DNA of 64,000 nt, from the NCBI GenBank assembly GCA_028714095.1, contig JAQTMY010000001.1:66147-130146 (forward strand), written 5' to 3'. This stretch comes from Candidatus Nanoarchaeia archaeon. GTDB lineage: Archaea > Nanobdellota > Nanobdellia > SCGC-AAA011-G17 > JACPNG01. The notes under the pieces are model-generated. The model saw only the letters and a list, made by a program, of their open reading frames with translations. It was not told where the DNA came from and did not search any database. Position numbers and translations under genes: made by a program. This document shows positions 39,355 to 49,050 of the stretch, piece after piece; within the stretch, counting starts at the first letter, position 1; each line of letters opens with the position of its first letter.

Positions 39355-40166
39355 TCAATCAAAGAATTCTTTTCTGAAAAGTTCTGCTTGATAAAATCAG
39401 CCATGATAAAGTTTCCAGCTAAACTATAAGCTTTATATGCAGCCCTGAATAATCCTTCCTTAAGCAAAACATCGCCTAAATGATTTATTCTTTCCTTGTC
39501 CCCGACTAATTCTAGGGCCTTGAAAGCATATTCAAACTTGCCCTCTCTAATCCATTTCTCCCCTAAATCAGTCAATAAGTCATCTCTTCCTGCACCTTTG
39601 AAAACCTCAATAGCAAAATCTAATTTCTCTCTTTCCAAACAGAAATACCCAATTTTGACTAACTTTTCCTTATCGCCCACGTGTTTTATTGCCCGAACAG
39701 CATCGCCCAATCTGCCAGCATCTAAACATCTGTCCCCTAATCTGATTAACCCTTCTGAATCATCAATAGCCTTTAAGATGTCGACAGCAGATCCAAACAA
39801 ACCTATGTCTTCATAGTTCTTTGCAATGTCCCTTAATCTCTGGAGATTTTTAGTCAACAAGAAAACCTTTACAGCTTCAGGCAGTCTTCCTTTCAATAGA
39901 TGCTCCTCACCTACAGCATTGAGAACTTCATTCCTCATTTCCTGGCTGAACATACTCAAGTCTAAGTTCTCAACTCCTTTCTCAATCAAAGCAGGAACTA
40001 TTTTTCTAAACTGGCTAAGATTTGTTTGTTTTATCTTAAAATCATCCTTAATTAAGTCAGGAACATAACCTTCTAGATTTCGGATTTGGGTTTCTTTTCC
40101 ACCTAGACTAGAATCCCTCTTTAATATTTCCTCTTTTTTTCTCTGAAGATCGAAATTATCATCCAT
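39351..40166 (-). CDS. Alpha-helical repeat protein (TPR-like)
   Basis: Repeating LGDxxLxxGxxxxAxxA / GDKExLxxIG units. Confidence 0.6.
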   Translation of the reverse strand: MDDNFDLQRKKEEILKRDSSLGGKETQIRNLEGYVPDLIKDDFKIKQTNLSQFRKIVPALIEKGVENLDLSMFSQEMRNEVLNAVGEEHLLKGRLPEAVKVFLLTKNLQRLRDIAKNYEDIGLFGSAVDILKAIDDSEGLIRLGDRCLDAGRLGDAVRAIKHVGDKEKLVKIGYFCLEREKLDFAIEVFKGAGRDDLLTDLGEKWIREGKFEYAFKALELVGDKERINHLGDVLLKEGLFRAAYKAYSLAGNFIMADFIKQNFSEKNSLID

Positions 40167-40349
40167 TAACTTAATTCATATAAATCCTATTTTAAATACT
40201 TAATTATAATATTAGCTATATATCCGAATATAATGCTCAAATTATGATTTTATAGGAATATCTTGCTGTTCCTTCCTTTCAAATCACAAAAGGTAATAGG
40301 TTAAGGCATAAATCGTAAATTTATTAAACCTTATCGCTTAAGTGATAGC

Positions 40350-40892
40350 ATGAAGAGGTTGATTCTGCTTGCAGGATTCCCGGGCGTTGGAAAAAGTTAT
40401 ATCTCCAAAATCTTAGAAAGTAAGATTAGAGGTAGTTATTATTTTGATTCTGATAAGTTCGCAAAAGAAAAATCAATGAAAAACGTGCAGTATGATGTAT
40501 TATCAGACAAACAGATTAAACGACTAAGAACCGAATCGCAGAGGCAGAAAATTATTAAAATCAAACAATTATTTCATAAAAAAAACATCATAATCTTAGA
40601 CACCTGTTTTGATATCCCCGAAGCAAGAAAGATGTATTATGCTATTAAATCACCCTCCCGAGATATTATCGTTTTGGAAGTAATCTGTTCAGAAAAAACC
40701 ATTAAAAAAAGGATATTAAGAATGGCGCATAGTCCAAGAAATCCAGGAACTCCTGCCAGTAGATGGCTTACCTATAAGAAAATGAAAAAGAACTGGAAAC
40801 CTGTAAAATGGAAGAATCACTTTATAATAAATTCTGATAAAGGATTAGGAAATCAGATAAACGCATTTATTAAAAAATTTACGTTATTATAA
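40350..40892 (+). CDS. P-loop kinase (Zeta/AAA_33-like)
   Basis: LLAGFPGVGKSYISKIL. Confidence 0.8.
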   Translation: MKRLILLAGFPGVGKSYISKILESKIRGSYYFDSDKFAKEKSMKNVQYDVLSDKQIKRLRTESQRQKIIKIKQLFHKKNIIILDTCFDIPEARKMYYAIKSPSRDIIVLEVICSEKTIKKRILRMAHSPRNPGTPASRWLTYKKMKKNWKPVKWKNHFIINSDKGLGNQINAFIKKFTLL

Positions 40893-40899
40893 AACTAGA

Positions 40900-40973
40900 T
40901 GCTCTGGCCGGGATTCGGACCCGGGTTACAAGGTCGAGAACCTCGTGTGATTGACCAGCTACACTACCAGAGC
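40900..40973 (-). tRNA. tRNA-Glu(CTC)
   Basis: Minus: GCTCTGG…CCAGAGC acceptor; loop TTCTCGA; T-arm CCGGG TCCGAAT CCCGG. Confidence 0.85.
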
Positions 40974-41032
40974 GTAAAACATACTTTTCTACTATAAAAA
41001 ACATTATAAATCTTTTTAATATTAACTATTGT

Positions 41033-42049
41033 ATGAAATCTGCCCTTATCACAGGAATTACTGGCCAAGATGGTTCTTACCTGGCAGAATTACTATTGGA
41101 AAAAAACTACAAAGTCTATGGTTTAGTGAGAAGATCAAGCACAAACAACACAGAAAGGATTAAGCATATTCTTGATAAAATTACATTAATAGACGGGGAT
41201 TTAATAGATAGTTCCTCATTAAAAAGGGCTTTAGAAATATCAAATCCAAATGAAGTCTATAATTTAGCATCTCAGTCATTTGTACAGGCATCTTTTACCC
41301 AGCCTTACTTTAGCTCATTAGTTACTGCATTAGGAGTTTTAAATATTTTAACAGCAATAAAAGAATTTGACAAGGAAAAAAAGATTAAATTCTATCAGGC
41401 ATCTAGCTCAGAAATGTTTGGAAAGGTTTTGGAAACTCCCCAGAAAGAAACTACTCCCTTTAATCCAAGAAGCCCTTATGGTATTTCAAAATTATATGGT
41501 TACTTTACAACAAAGATGTATAGGGAAGCCCATGGTATGTTTTGCTGTAATGGAATTTTGTTCAATCACGAAAGTGAGCGACGTGGAGAAGAATTTGTAA
41601 CAAAGAAAATAGCAAAACAGCTAGCAGAAATCAAGAAAGGGATTAGAGAAGAGATGCAGCTAGGGAATTTAGATGCAAAAAGAGACTGGGGCTATTCAAA
41701 AGATTATGTAGAAGCAATGTACCTTATGTTGCAGCAGGACTCTCCAGACGATTATGTCATAGCAACAAATGAAACCCACACAATAAGAGAATTTGTTGAA
41801 GAAGCATGCAAACATTTAAACCTGACTCCATTCAGATGGGAAGATTATGGTCTGAACGAAAAAGGTTATTGGAACAACAAAAAAATAATTTCGATAAATG
41901 AAAAATATTTCAGACCAGCCGACGTAGACATCTTGTTAGGAGATTATTCAAAAGCAAAAATAAAACTTAACTGGAAACCAAAAGTATCTTTCAATGAACT
42001 GGTAAGAATAATGGTTGATTATGAACTTAAACAATTGGAAAAATATTAA
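41033..42049 (+). CDS. gmd: GDP-mannose 4,6-dehydratase
   Basis: ALITGITGQDGSYLAELLLEKNYKVYGLVRRSS; FNHESERRGEEFVTKKI. Confidence 0.92.
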   Translation: MKSALITGITGQDGSYLAELLLEKNYKVYGLVRRSSTNNTERIKHILDKITLIDGDLIDSSSLKRALEISNPNEVYNLASQSFVQASFTQPYFSSLVTALGVLNILTAIKEFDKEKKIKFYQASSSEMFGKVLETPQKETTPFNPRSPYGISKLYGYFTTKMYREAHGMFCCNGILFNHESERRGEEFVTKKIAKQLAEIKKGIREEMQLGNLDAKRDWGYSKDYVEAMYLMLQQDSPDDYVIATNETHTIREFVEEACKHLNLTPFRWEDYGLNEKGYWNNKKIISINEKYFRPADVDILLGDYSKAKIKLNWKPKVSFNELVRIMVDYELKQLEKY

Positions 42050-42083
42050 AAAAATCCACACTAAAAGCTATTTGTATATTTTA

Positions 42084-43076
42084 TCAGATACCTGGACTTA
42101 TCTCAGATAAAATAGATCCATAATCAATACCATATTCCTTTGTTATAACAATGGCTTCATAATTCTTAATATAATCTTTAAACTTAGTTTTAATTTCAGT
42201 CATTACCTGAAAAAATTCTTCAAAGTTTTTTACTTCCATCTCAAGTTCCAATTCCCAAGCCCCAATAGAAGTGGTTACAGCTGTAACCTTTGGGTGATTA
42301 AGACAATATCCGATTATTTCCTTTTCTACCCGCCTGGTAATATTCTGCAGATAAATAAAAGATTTACAAAATTCTTTTCCTAACTTAGGCAGGTTTAACC
42401 CAATTCGATAATTTAATATTATCCCTTTTTTTTCTAAGTTACCTATTCTCCTTATAACCAAACTAGGAGAAATCTTGGTTTTAGCAGCGATATCAATTAT
42501 AGGAATTCTAGCATTCTCAGCAAGAAGTTTTATAATATTTATATCAACATTATCTACTTTCTCCACTTCTTTCTTACCCCCTATCTCACTGATTTTAGGT
42601 CGAGGATTCTTAGATAACCATTTCCTACTACAAACATAGTACCTTGGATGAGAAATAAATTCTTTTGCATGAATAAAATGTCCATATTTTTCATTTATTT
42701 CTTTTATTACTGATTCATATTCATATAGATTTTTTACATAAATAACAACTAATGCATCCCACCTTCCACTACAAAAAACTACCCATCCAACCTTTGGATG
42801 TTCTTTCAAAAAATTGAAAATTTCTTCTCCTTTGTCTTTAGTTATATTTTGAAATTGAAAGGTAACTTTATTTAAAATCAACCCTAATTTTGAAATATCT
42901 ATATCAATAAAAAATCTAGTAATAATTTTATTATCGATTAATTTCTTTATCCTATAATTCACACCATCCTTACTTAATTTTAGTTTTTTAGCTATCTGGT
43001 TTATTGAATTACGAGAATTAAGGTCTAATTCAGCTAAGATATCTAAATCTTTTTTATCTAATTTTAACTCTTTCAT
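42084..43076 (-). CDS. Lrp/AsnC-type regulator, tandem HTH-ligand modules
   Basis: LDKKDLDILAELDLNSRNSINQIAKKLKLSKDGVNYRIKKL and DINIIKLLAENARIPIIDIAAKTKISPSLVIRRIGNLEKKGII. Confidence 0.85.
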   Translation of the reverse strand: MKELKLDKKDLDILAELDLNSRNSINQIAKKLKLSKDGVNYRIKKLIDNKIITRFFIDIDISKLGLILNKVTFQFQNITKDKGEEIFNFLKEHPKVGWVVFCSGRWDALVVIYVKNLYEYESVIKEINEKYGHFIHAKEFISHPRYYVCSRKWLSKNPRPKISEIGGKKEVEKVDNVDINIIKLLAENARIPIIDIAAKTKISPSLVIRRIGNLEKKGIILNYRIGLNLPKLGKEFCKSFIYLQNITRRVEKEIIGYCLNHPKVTAVTTSIGAWELELEMEVKNFEEFFQVMTEIKTKFKDYIKNYEAIVITKEYGIDYGSILSEISPGI

Positions 43077-43185
43077 TTAATCCATAATTAAATATAGTTT
43101 ATAAATTTTTCCATTTTAGATTAAAAAATGATAGAAAGTTTATTATAAGGACTATACTCTAACAAAGACACAAAAAGGATAAAAA

Positions 43186-43710
43186 ATGAGAATCGAGCAA
43201 TGTTTTTTCAGTCATATGGGCGGGAGCTGTACCGGTTCAGGAAATAATATTGTAGATTATATTGAACCGATAAAAATAATCTTAGGGCTCCCTCACCTAG
43301 ACATATACACAGAAGGTTTAGACGCCCCCAAGGAGGGCAGGTTTTTAGTTACATCAAACATAAACGGTTGGTACCTTGGGATAAGTCCAACAGACAACCC
43401 AATCTCTAAGATTATTAGTCTAGAAGATTCCTTTGAGTTTTCAAAGTATCCATTCCCAACATTTAAACTAGAACTTGCCTGTGATGAAATGGTTCAGAAA
43501 GGTTATACAGAATATCTCCTAAAACCCAGAGCTAAAGAAAACTCTAACCAATCCCCTTACCAGACTCTACGAATTATAACTATGCCTGAAATAGCGTTTT
43601 TTGGAAGGATATACAACTCCCCTAAAGAGGAAGATGAATTAGATAACTGGGACCCTCAAAGAAGGGCTAAATTAATTTCATGGTTGAAGGATTCTGGCCT
43701 TCTCCGATAA
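43186..43710 (+). CDS. Hypothetical protein
   Basis: ORF in otherwise unexplained interval, upstream AAGGA. Confidence 0.55.
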   Translation: MRIEQCFFSHMGGSCTGSGNNIVDYIEPIKIILGLPHLDIYTEGLDAPKEGRFLVTSNINGWYLGISPTDNPISKIISLEDSFEFSKYPFPTFKLELACDEMVQKGYTEYLLKPRAKENSNQSPYQTLRIITMPEIAFFGRIYNSPKEEDELDNWDPQRRAKLISWLKDSGLLR

Positions 43711-43784
43711 AGTTTATTCTTATTTTTATAGTCTTATCCTGAAGGGGCATACTCTTTATAAATTAGACTAATCTAACTTTCTAA

Positions 43785-44528
43785 ATGGAACAGGAAATAA
43801 AAACTCTCTTAGGAAAACTGACAGATAAGAAAAATATCTACCTAGTGAAAAGAGGAAACAATGCAATCAAACAACTTACAAATTTATTTAAGGATAAAAT
43901 ATTTTTAATTCCAGACCAGGGAGGCTGGATAACTTATTACCAATATCCAAAACATTTCATTTATTATCAGACAGATTATGGTTTATTAAAAAATGATATA
44001 AACTTTGACAGGGAAAAATACGTTTTATTAATAAATTCTAATCCTGGATACTTTGCCCTTCAGGATATAAAAACAAACTTCAAAGGATTAATAATCAATG
44101 ATGCTTCTGGTTCAATAGGATATCCTCAATCAAAAAAAGGAGAGATTATTTTTGGAAGTTTTGGCGAAGACAAGATAATTGATCTGGGTTATGGAGGATT
44201 TATTGCAACAAATTTAGATTTAGAAATTAAAGAAGAATTTGAAAAGGAAAAACTGGGCTTATTGTATGAAAAACTAAAGAACATCAAAAAAAGAATCTCT
44301 TTTCTTGAAAATATTCATAAAAAAATAAAAACAGATTTGAAAAATTATGGTATAATCCACAAAAATATAAAAGGAATCAATGTAATAGTAAAATTTAATA
44401 ATGAGAAAGAAAAACAAGAGATAGAAAATTACTGCAGAAAAAATAATTACGAGTTTACCTTATGCCCAAGATACATAAGAGTAAGGGAAAATGCAGTAAG
44501 CATTGAGGTAAAAAGACTAAAATGTTAA
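43785..44528 (+). CDS. Degenerate DegT/DnrJ-like (PLP fold I) protein
   Basis: LIINDASGSIGYPQSKKGEIIFGSFGEDKIIDLGYGGFIATN. Confidence 0.55.
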   Translation: MEQEIKTLLGKLTDKKNIYLVKRGNNAIKQLTNLFKDKIFLIPDQGGWITYYQYPKHFIYYQTDYGLLKNDINFDREKYVLLINSNPGYFALQDIKTNFKGLIINDASGSIGYPQSKKGEIIFGSFGEDKIIDLGYGGFIATNLDLEIKEEFEKEKLGLLYEKLKNIKKRISFLENIHKKIKTDLKNYGIIHKNIKGINVIVKFNNEKEKQEIENYCRKNNYEFTLCPRYIRVRENAVSIEVKRLKC

Positions 44529-44938
44529 AAGAACCAGAATCAATGGACGAGTGTGTTTATTTTACAAATAGAATTGTAGGAGAAAAAGGCTCTATAAAAT
44601 GCTGGGTTCTCAGGAATAAATGCCCTAAGTGCGGAAAAGGTTTAATGGAAAAACCAAGAGATCCTAAAACAGGAAATTTCAAAATAAGATCTGAAGAATA
44701 TGTCTGCCCTGAATGCGGGTATACCGTAAATAAAGATGAGTATGCAGAAACCTTGATTGCAAGCATAAAATATGTTTGTCCTAAATGTAATTATTCTGGA
44801 GAGATTGAAGTTCCATTCAAGAGAAAATCTGTTTCTAGGTTAAATGAAGAGACAGGAAAAAGAGAATCTGTCAAGGCTCTTCCTTTTGAATGTGCTAAAT
44901 GTAAAAACAAGATGTTAGTTACTCAGAAGATGAAGTAA
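44522..44938 (+). CDS. Multi-zinc-ribbon protein
   Basis: CPKCGKG…CPECGY…CPKCNYSG…CAKCKNK. Confidence 0.75.
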   Translation: MLKEPESMDECVYFTNRIVGEKGSIKCWVLRNKCPKCGKGLMEKPRDPKTGNFKIRSEEYVCPECGYTVNKDEYAETLIASIKYVCPKCNYSGEIEVPFKRKSVSRLNEETGKRESVKALPFECAKCKNKMLVTQKMK

Positions 44939-45151
44939 TTAACTCTTAGCAGCCAGTTTAATATCTTCCCCAGTTACAGTCTTCCTTTTAGAATGTAAAG
45001 CTAATCTAACTGCCATTTCTCCCAATTTTTCAGCATAATCCTCTAACACATTTCTTAATTCTTCTTTGGCAGTATTGCTTACTCTTGGAGCATTAGCCTT
45101 GATCTTTAACAGGTTCTCCATAGCAGCCAAAGGCAAAATATTCTTTTTCAT
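44939..45151 (-). CDS. Archaeal histone
   Basis: LPLAAMENLLKIKANAPRVSNTAKEELRNVLEDYAEKLGEMAVRLALHSKRKTVTGEDIKLA. Confidence 0.95.
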   Translation of the reverse strand: MKKNILPLAAMENLLKIKANAPRVSNTAKEELRNVLEDYAEKLGEMAVRLALHSKRKTVTGEDIKLAAKS

Positions 45152-45477
45152 ATTAAAAAACCCCCTATTTTTCTCTTATTTTGAAGAATAAGGCAGATAT
45201 TTAAAGATTTCCATATAAAATAAGATAATTACTATGAAGTAACAACAAAACAAAAGATTTATAAATTCAAAAGCCGTTAGAAAAGACATCATAAAAACAC
45301 AATTTTCCTGTAAAGGACTTAGAAAAAGGGGAAATATCCTCATTCTATTTTTCTTTTGTCTTATTAAGACATTTTTCTTTAAAACCAAATTTTAAGGAAG
45401 AATCAGGAAGATGTGTTTTAACCTTGAAGATAAGATTTCTTAACAAATAAAATTTAAAAAAGAAAGGGGAACATGAA

Positions 45478-46065
45478 ATGTTCAATCTATTTAACACAAA
45501 GAAGAAAAAGTTTGAAGAAGAAGCGAGAAATCACTTCGCTACTGAAGTATATCTCGAAGCGCGCCGTCACTTTACTCATGCAGTAAAGCTTATTTGTGCA
45601 ACAGAAAAAGAGTATCATTGGTCCGAGACAGCTCTAGAAAATCTAAAAAGGGCGATGGAATTAAAAGTAATGTGGGGTCTTACAGAAGTTTGGACTGATA
45701 AAGCACTACGAAACATACAACAAGAGATAGTAAAAGGACTTCTCCAACAAGCCGGAAAAAAATTAGATCCGTCTTCAAATATCTCTCCTGAAATTAACCA
45801 TAACCTTTTTGCAAAAACAATACTTCTCATAAAAGACTGGAATCTTCAGTATCCCTTGGCGCCTGATCAGGATTTACGCATAAAAAGCCGGATCATAAGA
45901 AATTACTTTGATAAGGCCAAATACCCATACAAAGAAAACAGGATGAATGAGGTTTACCTGAGATGGTTATTCAAAGCGAAAATTCTTGTTAAACAATGGG
46001 CAGTTTCCCCGCCATGGACCAAGAAAGAATTAAGGGAATTAGAAGACGAACTCGCAAAATTATAA
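45478..46065 (+). CDS. Orphan helical protein (cassette)
   Basis: SD AAAGGGG upstream; no recognisable family. Confidence 0.6.
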   Translation: MFNLFNTKKKKFEEEARNHFATEVYLEARRHFTHAVKLICATEKEYHWSETALENLKRAMELKVMWGLTEVWTDKALRNIQQEIVKGLLQQAGKKLDPSSNISPEINHNLFAKTILLIKDWNLQYPLAPDQDLRIKSRIIRNYFDKAKYPYKENRMNEVYLRWLFKAKILVKQWAVSPPWTKKELRELEDELAKL

Positions 46066-46101
46066 TTAACCCTTTAACCCCGATAGTCCGCCTTTTTTCA
46101 T
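46066..46101 (-). CDS. Candidate micro-ORF MKKGGLSGLKG
   Basis: SD AGGAGGT 4 nt before ATG on minus strand; lies inside inverted repeat 46076-46143. Confidence 0.25.
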   Translation of the reverse strand: MKKGGLSGLKG

Positions 46102-46183
46102 AATTACCTCCTAAGTAATATGACAAAGATGGACTCCGGGGTTCGGAATTATTCTAACAACAACTTAAGAAAAGAGGTTTAAG

Positions 46184-46906
46184 ATGAAGGAAGAAAGAAT
46201 AAGTATCTTTGACGTTATCGGAATCTTAATTATGCTGGTTCCGATTTTCCTAAAGGCGTTTGAAGTTATTAACTGGAGAAACAACACTCTTCTTATCCTA
46301 ATTGCTAGCGGGATAGTGCTCCTTGAATTTAGGATAATATTCCTTGAAATTAAGAAGAGGGTGTTTCCTAAACCCCCACAAATTGATCTCAAGGGGAGGG
46401 GAGGGATAGAATCAGGTCTCTTAAATCTGATCGACCAAGCCCAGAAATACAACGGAGAACACAGAGGCTATCTTTCCATAATACACCCAGACTCAATCCT
46501 ATATGATCTAACAGCAACAAAAAATCCCGGAACAACACGGTATAACATAATAAGAATCCCACTCAAATATGGAAGCAGGATATCTCCCTCAGAACTCAAA
46601 AAAGCACTTCAACCCCTCCGTCTCCCAATTACCGACCAGAGTTCAAAAAGAATAACTCGTTTGATAATTGGTAACGAACCAGAAACATTCTTATTACAAG
46701 AAGAACGAGTGTTTCTTCAAAGAAGAAACTTTAAACCAGTTGTCTGTCTAGAGCTCTCTAGCCCATTCAGATGCTACAAAGAATCTAAGATACAACTTGA
46801 AGTACTAAATGTCATAACAGTTATGAAAAAAGCAGCCAACCTCCTATACAACTCTCCAATACGCGAGAAGATGAAAAAATATACTGTAAAGAGTCGCTCA
46901 TACTAA
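46184..46906 (+). CDS. Orphan membrane protein (cassette), two N-terminal TMs
   Basis: SD-like AGAGGT upstream; FDVIGILIMLVPIFLKAF, TLLILIASGIVLLEFRIIFL; own terminator. Confidence 0.65.
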   Translation: MKEERISIFDVIGILIMLVPIFLKAFEVINWRNNTLLILIASGIVLLEFRIIFLEIKKRVFPKPPQIDLKGRGGIESGLLNLIDQAQKYNGEHRGYLSIIHPDSILYDLTATKNPGTTRYNIIRIPLKYGSRISPSELKKALQPLRLPITDQSSKRITRLIIGNEPETFLLQEERVFLQRRNFKPVVCLELSSPFRCYKESKIQLEVLNVITVMKKAANLLYNSPIREKMKKYTVKSRSY

Positions 46907-46942
46907 CAATCCCTGACCCAGATCCTAGAAATTTACTTATCA

Positions 46943-46974
46943 GACCAGAGACCTTAAACTCTGGTCAATTTTTT
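46943..46974 (+). terminator. Terminator hairpin of orphan cassette
   Basis: GACCAGAG ACCTTAAA CTCTGGTC AATTTTTT. Confidence 0.8.
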
Positions 46975-47043
46975 CCCTCTTAAGTATATATAAGTATAAT
47001 AACAACGAAGATTTCTAAAAATACAAATATATACCATATTGTT

Positions 47044-47068
47044 AAAAAAGAGTCCCTTAGGACTCTTT
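47044..47068 (-). terminator. Terminator hairpin containing the upstream gene's stop codon
   Basis: Minus: AAAGAGTCC TAAG GGACTCTTT TTT; stop codon TAA in loop. Confidence 0.8.
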
Positions 47069-48076
47069 CATGTTCATATCCCGAAGAACTTCTTCAATAT
47101 CCCGTGGGATATGAGGAATAATTTCCTTCCCTAATTCCGGAATCCTTTCTAAAATCTGTCTCAGTTCAGTAGAATTTTTAAAGGCGCCCTCATCAAGTAA
47201 GGATAATACCATCTTAGATATAAAATCTAGGACGCATTTCTTTACTTTTTCACTTCCCGATCCCATCCGCTCAGGACAAATGCGTTGAGGATAAATCAAC
47301 AAATCCCTCACAATTCCCTTTTTTACCCTCGAGTTTCGCGCTTTTTTTTCTAAAAGGATCAGGGCATGTTCTATTTTAGAAAGAAAAATTAGATTATCCC
47401 TCCCGCCACTCATCCTAATAATTGCCCACTTCAAATCATTTAAAGTAGCTCTTTCAATAAACAGCTGCCAACAGTCTTCTTCATGAGACGGAGTACGGCA
47501 AATCAACTCAATAAGATGCCTTGGCTTGTAATTCCCTCTTTCAAAAACCAGCTTAGGAATTCTTTTCCGAGAATCCATATTAAGAAAAGGCAAGAGCTTA
47601 ATCATTTCTTCACAATCCAATTCGAATTTCTCAAACAGTATCGGAGCAAGATATCGCGGCCTTTTTAGAATATCAAACGCCCATAAAGCATCCTGTTTTG
47701 ATGGATTTTGCGTGATGAACTCATCAAAAAACCTTTGTTCAATCTTATTCTTTTCCTCCGACAAACACCATAAATACGATTCAACTTCAACCAATTCCTT
47801 GAGATTCGCCCGGCTAAGCCTAAACTTATCCAAGAATAGATTAAGAATTTGATAAACAAGCTTTTTTCTACTCTTTGTCGACGCCCTAGCACAAATCCCA
47901 ATATTCTCAAGAATAAGAAAAAGGTCTTTTTTCAATAAGTTTTCTCGCTTAAGAAGCTCTTGTGCAGCTGTAATTTTAAAAGAAGGACATTTTTCAACAA
48001 CTTCCAAAAGCTTAGCCTTAGATGGATTTTTCTCGAGAAATTCTTCCCATAATTTTTTTGCTAAATTTTTTCTCAT
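47057..48076 (-). CDS. Helical-repeat orphan protein (cassette)
   Basis: WEEFLEKNPSKAKLLEVVEKC / FDEFITQNPSKQDALWAFDIL / WQLFIERATLNDLKWAIIRMS repeats; SD AAAGGAG. Confidence 0.65.
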   Translation of the reverse strand: MRKNLAKKLWEEFLEKNPSKAKLLEVVEKCPSFKITAAQELLKRENLLKKDLFLILENIGICARASTKSRKKLVYQILNLFLDKFRLSRANLKELVEVESYLWCLSEEKNKIEQRFFDEFITQNPSKQDALWAFDILKRPRYLAPILFEKFELDCEEMIKLLPFLNMDSRKRIPKLVFERGNYKPRHLIELICRTPSHEEDCWQLFIERATLNDLKWAIIRMSGGRDNLIFLSKIEHALILLEKKARNSRVKKGIVRDLLIYPQRICPERMGSGSEKVKKCVLDFISKMVLSLLDEGAFKNSTELRQILERIPELGKEIIPHIPRDIEEVLRDMNMKES

Positions 48077-48273
48077 AATAAACTCCTTTCAGTTTATTTG
48101 GGTATTCCTCTAATCCAGAAAAAATTCCAGAAACAAAAACTAACAAAAAGTATTTCTAGATAAGGGTTAACCCCGAAAGATATTTAATAATAGAAAACAA
48201 CCCAAGACCTAGATAATAAATTTTTACCGAAACTATTCGGTTAAATAATAATTAAAAAACTAAAATAACTCAG

Positions 48274-48945
48274 TTATTTTTTCATTTGATATTCAATGAT
48301 AACCGGTAATAATTTAATTTCTGCTTTTCTCAAATGCTCCTGAAAGGTAGAAATTCCTAATCCCGCGATTTTTGCCAAATCCGCCAAAGAAACTCCCCTT
48401 GGATAAGAATAATATCCATTTAAATAAGCTAATTCTATAGCTTTTTTTTGAGATTTAGAAAGTTTAGGCATAACATTAGGAAAATATATATCACTAAGAG
48501 GAGATTGCTGCATTTTTAAAATATTACAAACATCCATATGTTCCCTCAATAATTCAATAAATCTTTGTAATTGTTCTTTCTTCCATGAGGCAACTTCCCA
48601 ATACTCATAACCATCTGGATGATTCACAACAGGTTTGACAAACAAAATTTGACGCATATGATACAACATCACATGCTCTCCTTTTTTTCCTAAGTTTATT
48701 TCATAAGTAAAAATATCCCCAGAAATATCAAGATTAACGATTCTTTTATCTTTTCTTAGATTAATCAAAAAATCTTTCTTCTTATTTTCGTCTTCACTCT
48801 GAAAAAAACAAGTTGTAGTAGAAAATTTTTCTCCTTTTTTCTCATACCAAGCACTCGGGTAAGACAAAACAATAATTCCAAATTTTTGACACCTATTAAC
48901 AATAGGACAATCTTCATGTCTCAATTGCAATTTTGTTATCCACAT
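48274..48945 (-). CDS. HTH_10 (bacterio-opsin activator-like) regulator
   Basis: LSKSQKKAIELAYLNGYYSYPRGVSLADLAKIAGLGISTFQEHLRKAEIKLL. Confidence 0.85.
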   Translation of the reverse strand: MWITKLQLRHEDCPIVNRCQKFGIIVLSYPSAWYEKKGEKFSTTTCFFQSEDENKKKDFLINLRKDKRIVNLDISGDIFTYEINLGKKGEHVMLYHMRQILFVKPVVNHPDGYEYWEVASWKKEQLQRFIELLREHMDVCNILKMQQSPLSDIYFPNVMPKLSKSQKKAIELAYLNGYYSYPRGVSLADLAKIAGLGISTFQEHLRKAEIKLLPVIIEYQMKK

Positions 48946-49050
48946 AAAAAACCCGAAATAAAACGGGTTTAAAAATGTTACTTCAAAAATATTTAACCAA
49001 AACCTTTATATACCACTAAAAATCCAACAATCCTAACCCTACTGAAATTA

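Noticed and set aside
3459-48076. Assembly chimera with a bacterial contig as the explanation for the orphan cassettes
   Set aside because: Cassettes are single genes interleaved at many separate positions between archaeal genes; a chimera would give one block. Read coverage would settle it.
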